Positions 1-6,554 of a stretch of 7,129 nt of DNA are shown in pieces. The translations under genes were made by a program, and so were the position numbers. Each line of letters opens with the position of its first letter. The first letter of the stretch is position 1. The notes under the pieces were generated by a model that worked only from the letters and a program-made list of their open reading frames with translations, was not told the DNA's origin and did not search any database. Origin of the DNA: an uncultured Chitinophagaceae bacterium (lineage in GTDB: Bacteria; Bacteroidota; Bacteroidia; Chitinophagales; Chitinophagaceae); assembly GCA_946885665.1 (NCBI GenBank), contig CAMPGT010000206.1, forward strand, positions 1-7,129, given 5' to 3'.

Positions 1-16
1 CCATTGCCTATTGCCC
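1..16. repeat. Degenerate GGCAAT heptamer repeat at the left window end
   Basis: Read on the minus strand, this is GGGCAATAGGCAATGG, two 7-base units of the same family as the GGCAATG array at 7041-7061. It begins within four bases after the SUMF1-DUF1080 stop codon and is cut by the window start. Confidence 0.55.
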
Positions 17-19
17 TTT

Positions 20-1522
20 TCACAGCTCTTTTATCTTCAAATTCCGAAACATCTGCCTGCTGCCGGGTCTCCAGGAATCCGACATGTCAAACGCTTTTGA
101 AGCAGCCGAATAAGTTACCGACCAGTGCGCCTGCAGGCCGATCATCCCTTCGGTGGCCCCTGCAACAAAATCATTTTCCGGTTGCGTCACGTCATACATC
201 ATCACGTCGTTTATCCACAGTATGATTCGCGGCACCTCGCCGGTCATCCGTATCCTGAATTTGTTCCAGTCGTTTGGCTTCCACACCTTCGCTTTATCTT
301 TTGCCTCTCCCACTTTGCTGATCTTCATCATCTCCCCAAAAAGACTCCCCGTGCCGCCCGGCTCGGCCAGTTCTACCTGGTAAGCCTGGCCACTCTCGGT
401 TGACCGCAGAAATATGCCGCCGTTGCAAAAAGAATCGATCTTCACTTCAACCGTCAATTCAAAATCCCTGTATTTTTTATCGGTTAATATCACGCCGCCC
501 TGGCCGTAGGGATGCTGGCCAATGGTGATGATTCCTTTTTTATAGTTTACAAAAGGCGTGGTGCCCTGGTGGCTGGTGCGGCTGATGTGCCAGCCGGGAG
601 GGGGTCCACCCCCGGCGCTTCGCGCCACCCCCGCCAGCGGGGGATACGGTGCTGCCGCCCTCTGAAGCGGGGGAGACGGTGCTGCCGCGCTCTGAAGCGG
701 GGGATACGGTGCTGCCGCGCTCTGAAGCGGGAACCGGGGGTGGACCTCCATCACCACCCTCAATCCAATATCCCAACCGTTGCCGGGTCCGGCGGCGTGT
801 GTCATGTAGGTGGCGTTTTTCACGTCGCCCACAAACGATGCGCCTTTCAACACGTGTTGCGTTCCGTGCGATGGCGGTACCGGGTCCGCAAACATCTTCT
901 CATTGTAAAAATCGCTCGTCCACTCCCACACGTTTCCCAACATATCGTACAGGCCCCAGGCGTTTGGCTTTTTGCCGCCCACAGCGGCGGGCGATGTCAA
1001 TCCCATTTGCGCCTGCAGCCGGATCTCGTCCCACGAGATGTCGTCGGTTGCACCGGCCCTTGCTGCATACTCCCACTCAAACGCTGTGGGCAGCCGGTAA
1101 TATTTCGTTGAATCGGTTTGATTGAGCTTTTCAACGAACCGTTGTGCATCTTCCCAGGTGATGTTCTCAACAGGTAAACTGTCTCCCTTAAAAACAGAAG
1201 GATCCTCTCCCATCACGCTCTTCCACTGCGCACCCGTTACTTCAAATTTTCCCATATAAAAGGGATTGTCAATTTTCACCGTGAAGCCGGGCAGCGCATC
1301 CCGCTCCGCCATCTTTTTGGCGAGCGCAAAATGCTGTGGCGTGTAGTGATTTTCGGGCGATGTTGACGGCGTGGGATACGGCGGATCGTATTTGCCGCAC
1401 ACAAACGTTCCCGACTCAATGCGTATGAATTCAATATCTGCTGCTCCAACAACCGTTTGCTGCGAAAACAAATTGGAACAAGGCAGCAAAAGAAGCAATA
1501 TCCATTTGAGTGGTCGCATCAT
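20..1522 (-). CDS. Secreted SUMF1 (FGE-sulfatase-like) / DUF1080 fusion protein with a repeat-derived linker
   Basis: The 500-residue product starts with a hydrophobic signal peptide (about residues 5-18), with likely cleavage after NLFS20 before QQ, so it should act in the periplasm or outside the cell. Residues about 31-259 are a SUMF1/formylglycine-generating-enzyme fold: FYMGKFEVTGAQW (88-100), YYRLPTAFEWEYAARAG (141-157), GLYDMLGNVWEWTSDF (190-205), and a GLRVV end (253-257) in place of the usual GFR. The paired catalytic cysteines of true FGE are missing (the only cysteines are 15, 42 and 366), so sulfatase activation is unlikely; many bacterial SUMF1 domains are binding or non-FGE enzymes. 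Residues about 311-498 are DUF1080 (PF06439, 3-keto-disaccharide hydrolase), with FELTVEVKIDSFCNGGIFLR (354-372). Between them residues about 262-310 are a Pro/Ala/Gly-rich linker encoded by a GC-rich repeat. The ATG overlaps the upstream gene's stop (ATGA), suggesting translational coupling; a second ATG follows immediately. The domain calls are firm; the substrate is unknown. Confidence 0.9.
   Translation of the reverse strand: MMRPLKWILLLLLPCSNLFSQQTVVGAADIEFIRIESGTFVCGKYDPPYPTPSTSPENHYTPQHFALAKKMAERDALPGFTVKIDNPFYMGKFEVTGAQWKSVMGEDPSVFKGDSLPVENITWEDAQRFVEKLNQTDSTKYYRLPTAFEWEYAARAGATDDISWDEIRLQAQMGLTSPAAVGGKKPNAWGLYDMLGNVWEWTSDFYNEKMFADPVPPSHGTQHVLKGASFVGDVKNATYMTHAAGPGNGWDIGLRVVMEVHPRFPLQSAAAPYPPLQSAAAPSPPLQRAAAPYPPLAGVARSAGGGPPPGWHISRTSHQGTTPFVNYKKGIITIGQHPYGQGGVILTDKKYRDFELTVEVKIDSFCNGGIFLRSTESGQAYQVELAEPGGTGSLFGEMMKISKVGEAKDKAKVWKPNDWNKFRIRMTGEVPRIILWINDVMMYDVTQPENDFVAGATEGMIGLQAHWSVTYSAASKAFDMSDSWRPGSRQMFRNLKIKEL
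602..746. repeat. GC-rich hairpin repeat element inserted in frame in the SUMF1-DUF1080 linker
   Basis: The element is bounded by 13-base inverted ends, GGTCCACCCCCGG (603-615) and CCGGGGGTGGACC (734-746). Inside are two tight palindromes: GGCGC-TTC-GCGCC (614-626) and CCCCCGC-CA-GCGGGGG (628-643). Three tandem 30-base units follow (639-728). Its GC content is visibly far above that of the flanking coding DNA. It reads through without stops in the host gene's frame and adds about 48 residues between two domains that would otherwise almost touch. A 46-base part (602-647) is identical, inverted, to 7084-7129. No target duplication is obvious. It resembles REP-type or MITE-type dispersed elements; the class is an inference. 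Confidence 0.8.
639..728. repeat. Three tandem 30-base direct repeats
   Basis: Units lie at 639-668, 669-698 and 699-728, each starting GGGGGATACGGTGC (GAGACG in unit 2) and ending CTCTGAAGC. They differ at two sites: T/G in GATAC/GAGAC, and CCGCCC versus CCGCGC. Thirty bases equal ten codons, so copy-number change keeps the frame; on the minus strand each encodes a PPLQSAAAPY-like decapeptide. Because the units abut with no spacers, this is a minisatellite-like array and not a CRISPR. Confidence 0.9.
1519..1522 (-). other. ATGA stop/start overlap coupling the two operon genes
   Basis: On the minus strand the TGA stop of the cytochrome gene (1521-1519) shares bases with the ATG of the SUMF1-DUF1080 gene (1522-1520). 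A purine-rich stretch, GGAGCCAGAGAAAAA, sits directly upstream and could serve as the ribosome binding site while encoding the Lys/Glu tail of the first protein. This favours one transcript and coupled translation. The next codon is also ATG, so initiation may occur at either. Confidence 0.75.
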
Positions 1523-3837
1523 TTTTTCTCTGGCTCCTTCCCCGTTTTGTTACCTTCTGCTTTTTTTTCTTCTTCTTTCTTGCCACCCCAGTTGGTGCGC
1601 TCGGCTCTTCCCAACTTAAAAATTTCCAGGTCCTGCATCGTCATTCCCCCGGGGATTTTTGGCGTGTTCGCTCGCACCTCTTTTACCTCTTCGGGTGTTA
1701 CCACCGATGACGCATTGCCGAGGTCGCTGCTGTTGCGGATGTAACTCAGCGCGGAGGCGATCCACTTGTCATCCTGCGCCCACATCGAGGGCATCAGGTC
1801 GGTGTAGGTTTTTCCGTCGACAGGCCCCTTCAGGCCGTTGAGCAGTAATTGCGTGAGCAATATCTTATCTCCTTTCACGCGCGGTGATCCCGACAGAGGT
1901 GGCGCGGGCATGTCTTTGCCTGCAATGGCAATTCCCTTCCCGTTGGGCCCGTGGCAGGTGGCGCAAAGCTGGTTGTAAATGGTGCGGCCCTCGCTTACCA
2001 GTTTTCGGTGTTCAGGGCTCAGCTCGAGCGTTCTTTTTCTTTCCTCTTCTCTCCGTTTATCTGCTTCAACGAATGTTGCATACGAATACTGCATCATTTC
2101 ATTGTCGGGATTCGCGGCCAGCAGGTCGTTCACTATCTTTTGGGCCTGCGGCATTTTATTGGTGCGTAAGGACAGCGACAATTGAATGCGCACATCTGCG
2201 CTGGTATCGTTAACCATTTCGCCGAGCCGGGCAATCATTTTCCTGTCGTTCCGGCGAATAAATTTCTCGCTTATCCAGATGGCCGTTTTTCTTACCTGCG
2301 GGTCGGTGTCGGTAAAGGCCTCATACAATGTGGCGGTATCGATGGCATTCATGCCTTCGAGGGTCCATAAGGAATGGATCCTGGCTATGGGGTTGTAGGG
2401 ACCAATCTTATTCAGTGCCATCGCTTTTATGGTGGGTACTACCGACTGGTCGTTTCTCACGATCAGCAGTTGCTGCGCCATGTCGCGCCACCACCCATTG
2501 GGATGCCGCAGGTATTGGAGCAGGTCGGCGGTTAATTGCGAAAGCAGGCGCGGCTGCGTTGTATCGCGTTTGAAGTCGTCGTGTACCACGCGGTATATCC
2601 TGCCCATGCCCCTGTTTTTGTAAAGTTCCTTTTCTGCAATGATCTTACCGAGGTAGGAATCAGGTGTTGTCCATTCACTTTCCTGGATAATCCCATGATA
2701 CATATCCACTATGTAAAAGCAGCCATCCGGACCGGTGTAGGTGTTGATGGGCCTGAAGTTCATATCTGCCGATGCGAGCCAGTCCTGCTGTTTGTACGCG
2801 TCTTCAATAAAAATTTTCCCGTTGCGGTTGATGACCTTTCCTCGTTTGATGATCCTGGCAACGGGTTCGGGGATGAAGTAGTCGCCGATCATGTCTTCCG
2901 GCAGCCTGTCGCCCCGAAATATGGACTGTCCGCATCCCGATGTGAATGTTTCGAGTGTATTGTCTTCGGGCCTCAGCGCCTCGCGGCCGCCCTGAGCATC
3001 GATGTTGCCGATGATGGGCCATGGTTTCGTGAAATCTTCGGTGTACTGGTCGTTGAAGTTGAGTGCGCCGTAGGCCGGGTTCTGCTGTATCTGTACCGCC
3101 GGCAGTCCGGGCCCCGCTTCGGAATAGAACAGCCTGCCGTAATTATCGGTGGTCATGCCCCACTGGCCAATCATGTTGTCTACGAGCGTATCGGCAATCA
3201 GCTTGCCGTCTTTGTATTTGTAACGAAGGTTGTCGCGGCTGGGATATATCCAATTGTCGAGGTTCCACAGCAATCCGCCGTTCTGGTGTTCCAGGTTTCT
3301 CACGTCGCGATCATCGTTCCTGAACACCATTTTCTTTTCATCCGCTTTGCCGTCGCCGTCGGTATCCTTATAGCTCCACAAGTGCCGTTCGTTGGTCACC
3401 CCAACGATCAGTTCATCGCCCACCGGCAGGATAACGCGCGGCAGGATGAGGCTGTCGATGAAAACGGAATACCTGTCCATGCGCCCGTCGCGGTTCGTGT
3501 CTTCGAGCATTTTGATCCTGCTGAGCGGCTCGAATTCGCCGGTGGCGGCAGCGTCTTTCATGTAGGTATTCATTTCGGCTACAAACATTCTTCCATTGCC
3601 GTCCCATGCCATGGCCACGGGTTCCTGCACCATGGGTTCGCTGGCCACCAGCTCCACATGAAACCCGGGCGGCAGTTGAATTCTTTTCATGCTCTCTTCG
3701 GGTGACAGCGGAGTAACGGGTGGATTGGTATCGAGCACCACCCTCTTAAAATCTTCAGGGATCATTGACGTGTGCCGCTCGTTACAGGCAGTTGCAATAA
3801 ATAAAACGAAAGCAGCGGCACAAATGGTCCGGGTCAT
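1519..3837 (-). CDS. PVC-type lipoprotein: beta-propeller dehydrogenase-like domain, HEAT-like repeats and C-terminal cytochrome c
   Basis: The product has 772 residues from the chosen ATG. The N-terminus MTRTICAAAFVLFIATAC is a lipoprotein signal with Cys18 as the lipidated residue, so the protein should be anchored to a membrane facing the periplasm. Residues about 52-420 resemble the putative membrane-bound dehydrogenase domain common in Planctomycetes and Bacteroidota (TIGR02604 type, sorbosone-dehydrogenase-like propeller): LPPGFHVELVASEP, VAMAWDGNGRMFVAEM, and two Asp-rich calcium-loop-like segments, DTNRDGRMD (from 113) and DTDGDGKAD (from 158). Residues about 433-593 are helical HEAT-like repeats. 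A cytochrome c domain carries the heme motif CATCH (625-629) and a candidate axial Met in LMPSM (682 or 685). The C-terminal tail (about 750-772) is Lys/Glu-rich. The open frame extends 27 codons further to an ATG at 3918, but that extension would bury the lipoprotein signal, so 3837 is preferred. It is first in an operon with the SUMF1-DUF1080 gene. The role is probably oxidation of an unknown substrate, with electrons passed to the heme. Confidence 0.9.
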   Translation of the reverse strand: MTRTICAAAFVLFIATACNERHTSMIPEDFKRVVLDTNPPVTPLSPEESMKRIQLPPGFHVELVASEPMVQEPVAMAWDGNGRMFVAEMNTYMKDAAATGEFEPLSRIKMLEDTNRDGRMDRYSVFIDSLILPRVILPVGDELIVGVTNERHLWSYKDTDGDGKADEKKMVFRNDDRDVRNLEHQNGGLLWNLDNWIYPSRDNLRYKYKDGKLIADTLVDNMIGQWGMTTDNYGRLFYSEAGPGLPAVQIQQNPAYGALNFNDQYTEDFTKPWPIIGNIDAQGGREALRPEDNTLETFTSGCGQSIFRGDRLPEDMIGDYFIPEPVARIIKRGKVINRNGKIFIEDAYKQQDWLASADMNFRPINTYTGPDGCFYIVDMYHGIIQESEWTTPDSYLGKIIAEKELYKNRGMGRIYRVVHDDFKRDTTQPRLLSQLTADLLQYLRHPNGWWRDMAQQLLIVRNDQSVVPTIKAMALNKIGPYNPIARIHSLWTLEGMNAIDTATLYEAFTDTDPQVRKTAIWISEKFIRRNDRKMIARLGEMVNDTSADVRIQLSLSLRTNKMPQAQKIVNDLLAANPDNEMMQYSYATFVEADKRREEERKRTLELSPEHRKLVSEGRTIYNQLCATCHGPNGKGIAIAGKDMPAPPLSGSPRVKGDKILLTQLLLNGLKGPVDGKTYTDLMPSMWAQDDKWIASALSYIRNSSDLGNASSVVTPEEVKEVRANTPKIPGGMTMQDLEIFKLGRAERTNWGGKKEEEKKAEGNKTGKEPEKK

Positions 3838-3954
3838 CACGGTCTCTTTTCTGGAAATCATATCGGAAAATAGTATATCTGCGCGGATCGGGATGTAAAC
3901 ATAATTCTGAATATCCAATTATTTGGTAATTTCCGCATTTTTTAATTCTTATAA
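3838..3954. promoter_or_regulatory. Divergent intergenic promoter region between the cytochrome operon and the nucleotidase gene
   Basis: This AT-rich 117-base region separates two divergently transcribed genes, so promoters for both should lie here. On the minus strand TATGTTTA (3903-3896) matches seven of eight positions of the Bacteroidota -7 element TAnnTTTG. It would place the transcript start downstream of the ATG at 3918 and support the start at 3837. I found no convincing -33 element at the expected distance and no clear TAnnTTTG box on the plus strand. The exact promoter positions are uncertain. Confidence 0.35.
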
Positions 3955-4491
3955 ATGAAGATGGAAAGAAGATTACGAGTGGCAATTGACATGGATGAGG
4001 TAATCGCTGACACGATCGACAAATTCGCGCTTGTTTACAAAGAAAATCACGGTTTTGATCTGAAAAGCGGACTGAAAAGCGGCATGGAAGTGCGCGAAGT
4101 GCTTCCACCCGAACTCAGGCCAACGCTATCAGGGTACATCAATGCGCCCGGTTTTTTTCGCGACATCAGGGTGATGCCCGGCAGCCAGGAAGTGGTGCGG
4201 CAACTGACCGGCAAATACGACGTGTATATCGTGTCTGCCGCAATGGAGTTCAAGAATTCGCTGATCGACAAGTTCGAGTGGCTCGCCGATCATTTTCCGT
4301 TCATCCCCTGGACGAACATCGTTTTCTGCGGCCACAAGATCGTGGATGTCGATTTCATTATTGACGACCGCACCAGGAACTTCGTTAATTTTAAGGGCAG
4401 AACACTGCTGTATTCGTCTCCTCACAATATGCTGCTCGACGGATATGAAAGAGTGAATAACTGGGAAGAAGTGGCCGGGAGGCTGCTTTAA
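3955..4491 (+). CDS. 5'(3')-deoxyribonucleotidase-like HAD phosphatase (NT5C type)
   Basis: The 178-residue cytoplasmic protein has no signal peptide. The HAD nucleophile motif is VAIDMDEVIADT, with Asp12 as nucleophile and Asp14 as general acid. The second motif is YIVSAAMEF with Ser94, a candidate motif III lysine is Lys128 in FCGHK, and the metal-binding acidic pair is Asp137-Asp138 in FIIDDRTRN. The length and motif order fit the NT5C family (PF06941), which removes the 5' phosphate from deoxyribonucleoside monophosphates and so trims nucleotide pools. Substrate choice within the family cannot be read here. Two close ATGs (3955 and 3961) are possible starts, and no Shine-Dalgarno sequence separates them. 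The gene stands alone: its upstream neighbour is divergent, and the next plus-strand gene is about 250 bases away with a hairpin between. Confidence 0.88.
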   Translation: MKMERRLRVAIDMDEVIADTIDKFALVYKENHGFDLKSGLKSGMEVREVLPPELRPTLSGYINAPGFFRDIRVMPGSQEVVRQLTGKYDVYIVSAAMEFKNSLIDKFEWLADHFPFIPWTNIVFCGHKIVDVDFIIDDRTRNFVNFKGRTLLYSSPHNMLLDGYERVNNWEEVAGRLL

Positions 4492-4509
4492 CCCGGCAAA
4501 TAAATAAAA

Positions 4510-4531
4510 GAGGCCTGTAGAAACAGGCCTC
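4510..4531. terminator. 9-bp GC-rich hairpin after the nucleotidase gene
   Basis: GAGGCCTGT (4510-4518) and ACAGGCCTC (4523-4531) pair perfectly around the loop AGAA, 18 bases after the stop codon. On the plus strand no T-run follows (GCGGGG instead). On the minus strand the stem is followed by TTTTATTTATTT, the classical layout. It probably ends the nucleotidase transcript and may also stop antisense transcription. Confidence 0.55.
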
Positions 4532-4620
4532 GCGGGGTAAATGAAATAATGCCTGAACAAAAAGCTCCTGACCTCTTGTTCATGTATGTAACAAAACAAA
4601 CACTGCGTAAAGGTGCCATT

Positions 4621-4645
4621 ATGAAGTACATATTGTGCACTTAAT
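4621..4645. promoter_or_regulatory. Imperfect palindrome, candidate Lrp-type operator
   Basis: The 25-base stretch around AAGTACATATTGTGCACTT (4624-4642) is an imperfect dyad centred on 4633, with 9 of 12 flanking base pairs symmetric and an AT-rich middle. It ends about 95 bases before the Lrp/AsnC start codon. Lrp/AsnC proteins commonly autoregulate through AT-centred palindromes of this kind. Binding is an inference; a chance palindrome is possible in AT-rich DNA. Confidence 0.35.
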
Positions 4646-4740
4646 TGAAAACGCAGTAAATAAACCTGAAAAAAGACGGCTGAAAAGTGATTTCAACTGT
4701 TTTTTTATCAATTCCTTTTATTTTTAGAAAAATTTACCTC

Positions 4741-5256
4741 ATGCTTTCCTCTTTAGACCACCACGATTTGCGCATCCTGCAGCTATTGCAGCATGACGCC
4801 CGGTTAACCACCAAAGAAATCGCCGACAAGATCGGTAAATCAGTGAGCCCCGTGTACGAACGAATACGACGGCTGGAACATGCAGGCATCATCAAACAGT
4901 ATGTGGCCGTGCTCGACAAACGAAAGATCGACAAATCGCTTACCGCCTACACGAACGTACAGCTCAAGGAACACGCCGACCACATGATGAAAACCTTTGA
5001 AAAAGAAGTGATCCGTATCCCGGAAGTGATGGAATGTTACCACATGACGGGCCAGTTTGATTACCTGCTCAAAGTGGCGCTGCGCGACATGGACGAATAC
5101 TACAGCTTCATCATCAACAAAATCGCGAAGCTTCCAAATGTGGGAACGGTTCAAAGCTTTTTTGTGCTGTACGAAGCCAAAAAAGAAACCGCGTACAAGG
5201 TGGTCTTCGATGAAAACGTGCCGCTCAAGAAAAAAGAGAAGAAAGCTCTCGCTTAA
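4741..5256 (+). CDS. Lrp/AsnC family transcriptional regulator
   Basis: The 171-residue protein has the standard Lrp layout. The N-terminal winged helix-turn-helix covers about residues 5-55 (LDHHDLRILQLLQHDARLTT, then KEIADKIGKSVSPVYERIRRLEHAGIIKQY). The RAM/AsnC ligand-binding domain covers about 65-145, including MTGQFDYLLKVALRDMDEYY, the stretch that forms the effector pocket in the family. A Lys-rich tail (KKKEKKALA) follows. The ATG at 4741 puts the protein at normal family length; an in-frame GTG at 4687 would add 18 hydrophobic residues atypical for the family. The upstream region is T-rich, with a possible palindromic operator about 100 bases away. Such proteins sense amino acids or similar small molecules; the effector and regulon here are unknown. 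Transcription converges with the amidohydrolase gene. Confidence 0.93.
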   Translation: MLSSLDHHDLRILQLLQHDARLTTKEIADKIGKSVSPVYERIRRLEHAGIIKQYVAVLDKRKIDKSLTAYTNVQLKEHADHMMKTFEKEVIRIPEVMECYHMTGQFDYLLKVALRDMDEYYSFIINKIAKLPNVGTVQSFFVLYEAKKETAYKVVFDENVPLKKKEKKALA

Positions 5257-5432
5257 TCAAAATCAACAAAAAAACATTCGGAATAGAACGCTTTTCATGG
5301 GCAACCGCGATTAAACGCCAAGTGTGTAAGAAAAACACATTGAAAATTTGATGATAAATTTTGCGAGTTGAAAATTTATTCTCTACCTTCCGACTTTCAT
5401 AGGATAAGGTTTAATGGGCTTAGCTCATTTAC

Positions 5433-5464
5433 AATCCCCGGTTTCCACCGGGGATTCGATTTTT
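5433..5464 (+). terminator. Strong hairpin terminator between convergent genes
   Basis: AATCCCCGG (5433-5441) pairs perfectly with CCGGGGATT (5448-5456) around the loop TTTCCA, followed by CGA and five Ts. It fits a factor-independent terminator for the Lrp gene, although it lies about 180 bases past that stop. It is also only 28 bases past the amidohydrolase stop, so it may serve both strands. The rest of 5257-5432 is AT-rich; apart from a TTGAAAATTT direct repeat (5340-5349 and 5368-5377) I see nothing in it. Confidence 0.6.
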
Positions 5465-5483
5465 CAGCCTCCGGAGGGAGCAG

Positions 5484-6554
5484 TTACCGCGACAAAATCT
5501 TCTTCGCGTTCGCCGAATATATCTTTCGCAGTGTTGCGTCGCTTAAGTCAAGTCCATACAGCGCCCAGCGGTAATCAAACAGCCCCAGCTCGTAAAAATG
5601 TTCGTCGGCCGACTCCAGTATTCTGAACGTGGTGCGGTACATATGTTCATCAATGCCCATGTCTGTTCCGTAGAGCAGCCTGTCGCTGTATTTTTCCATG
5701 AATTTTTTCACATGGCGCGGTACAGGAGCAAGCTCTCCATAACGCGCAGCGATATCCGCATACAGGTTTTTGTATTTATCGAACAGGGTTCCCAGCATTT
5801 CGAGGTTTGCGCAGTTGTTGGCGAGGTGCGCCGCAATGAAAGTGGTGCCGGGATTATCCCCGACAGCATTTTCGAGTGTTTTCACCAGCTCGTCGTGGCC
5901 GAGTTTTCCCTCCACGGTCATGTCAACGTGCCATTTGGCGGCATTCATCAATCCATCGTTAGTTGAATCCGGCGGCAGGTACATCCATTCATCTTCTGAC
6001 ACGTGAATATTGATGGGCATGTTCAGCTCACCGCATTTTTTTATCAAAGGCTTCATGCGCGGGTCGTCGATGTGCAACCCGTATCCGCGTGTGGGTTTCG
6101 AGTAGAGTTCTCCGAGGCCCTTATCGCCCAGTTCGCCCACGCCTTTCGCTCCTTTTTTGTAGCATCTTTCCAACTCGGCAACAGCGTGGTCCTGCCATCC
6201 GGGTTTTTCATACCCGGTGTAATCGAACCCGCACCACACGTCGAACCTGTCTTTATAGCGCGAATACTTTTGTATTACCGAATCAAACGCCGCGCCGGTA
6301 CTGTACGAAAGGATCATCGTTTTTGCGATGCCCAGCCGGTCCATCATTTTCACCCATTCGTCCACTTCCGCGTCTGTTTTTGCGTAGTTGTGCGAATGCA
6401 TGTCTATCACCGGAAATTTTGCTTTGGTGATTTTGGTTTGAGGTGTTTTGTAAATGGATACCGGTTGAAAATCATTTACGGTAATTTGGTTCACATCCTG
6501 TGCAATGGCGAAATGGCCGGAAAATGCTGCAAGAAATAGTAGTAATAGTCGCAA
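5484..6554 (-). CDS. Secreted metal-dependent amidohydrolase (Amidohydro_2 type)
   Basis: The 356-residue product begins with a signal peptide, MRLLLLFLAAFSGHFAIA, probably cut before QD. The mature part is a TIM-barrel amidohydrolase of the PF04909 type. Visible metal and catalytic residues are His53 and His55 in VIDMHSHN, His184 in INIHVSE, His243 in FIAAHLAN, and Asp298 in LLYGTDMG. This family includes decarboxylases, lactonases and other C-C or C-O hydrolases, so the substrate cannot be assigned; a secreted location suggests breakdown of an external compound. The start codon must be TTG: an in-frame TAA lies 18 bases upstream, and the next Met (52) would delete the signal peptide and sit next to the HxH motif. 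The gene follows the small lipoprotein gene with a 42-base gap, so the two may be co-transcribed. Confidence 0.9.
   Translation of the reverse strand: MRLLLLFLAAFSGHFAIAQDVNQITVNDFQPVSIYKTPQTKITKAKFPVIDMHSHNYAKTDAEVDEWVKMMDRLGIAKTMILSYSTGAAFDSVIQKYSRYKDRFDVWCGFDYTGYEKPGWQDHAVAELERCYKKGAKGVGELGDKGLGELYSKPTRGYGLHIDDPRMKPLIKKCGELNMPINIHVSEDEWMYLPPDSTNDGLMNAAKWHVDMTVEGKLGHDELVKTLENAVGDNPGTTFIAAHLANNCANLEMLGTLFDKYKNLYADIAARYGELAPVPRHVKKFMEKYSDRLLYGTDMGIDEHMYRTTFRILESADEHFYELGLFDYRWALYGLDLSDATLRKIYSANAKKILSR

Noticed and set aside
639..728. Three 30-base repeats as a possible CRISPR array
   Set aside because: The units are directly adjacent with no spacers, lie inside a coding gene in frame, and no cas gene is nearby.
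512..1111. A 199-codon plus-strand frame, with related frames at 649-1125 and 540-776, around the repeat element
   Set aside because: They stay open because the GC-rich repeat lacks stops in several frames; all lie over the SUMF1-DUF1080 gene, which has real domain motifs.
2536..3705. A 389-codon open frame on the plus strand opposite the cytochrome/dehydrogenase gene
   Set aside because: It is fully antisense to a gene with clear domains, has no recognisable motifs, and shows the Val/Arg/His-rich composition typical of a reverse-strand shadow.
4554..4582. Inverted repeat TGAACAA / TTGTTCA after the nucleotidase gene
   Set aside because: Only 7 AT-rich pairs with a 15-base loop; too weak to separate from chance.
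4129..4599. A 156-codon minus-strand frame across the nucleotidase gene
   Set aside because: It is antisense to a gene with all HAD motifs in order and has no recognisable features of its own.
5340..5377. 10-base direct repeat TTGAAAATTT, 28 bases apart, in the convergent intergenic region
   Set aside because: AT-rich and short, with no downstream gene on the plus strand for it to regulate; most likely chance.
5414..5490. tRNA-like sequence: GGGCTTAGCTCA followed by a GGGGATTCGAT T-arm-like stretch
   Set aside because: No pairing 3' acceptor strand, no anticodon arm and wrong spacing; the strong pairing is a simple terminator-type hairpin.
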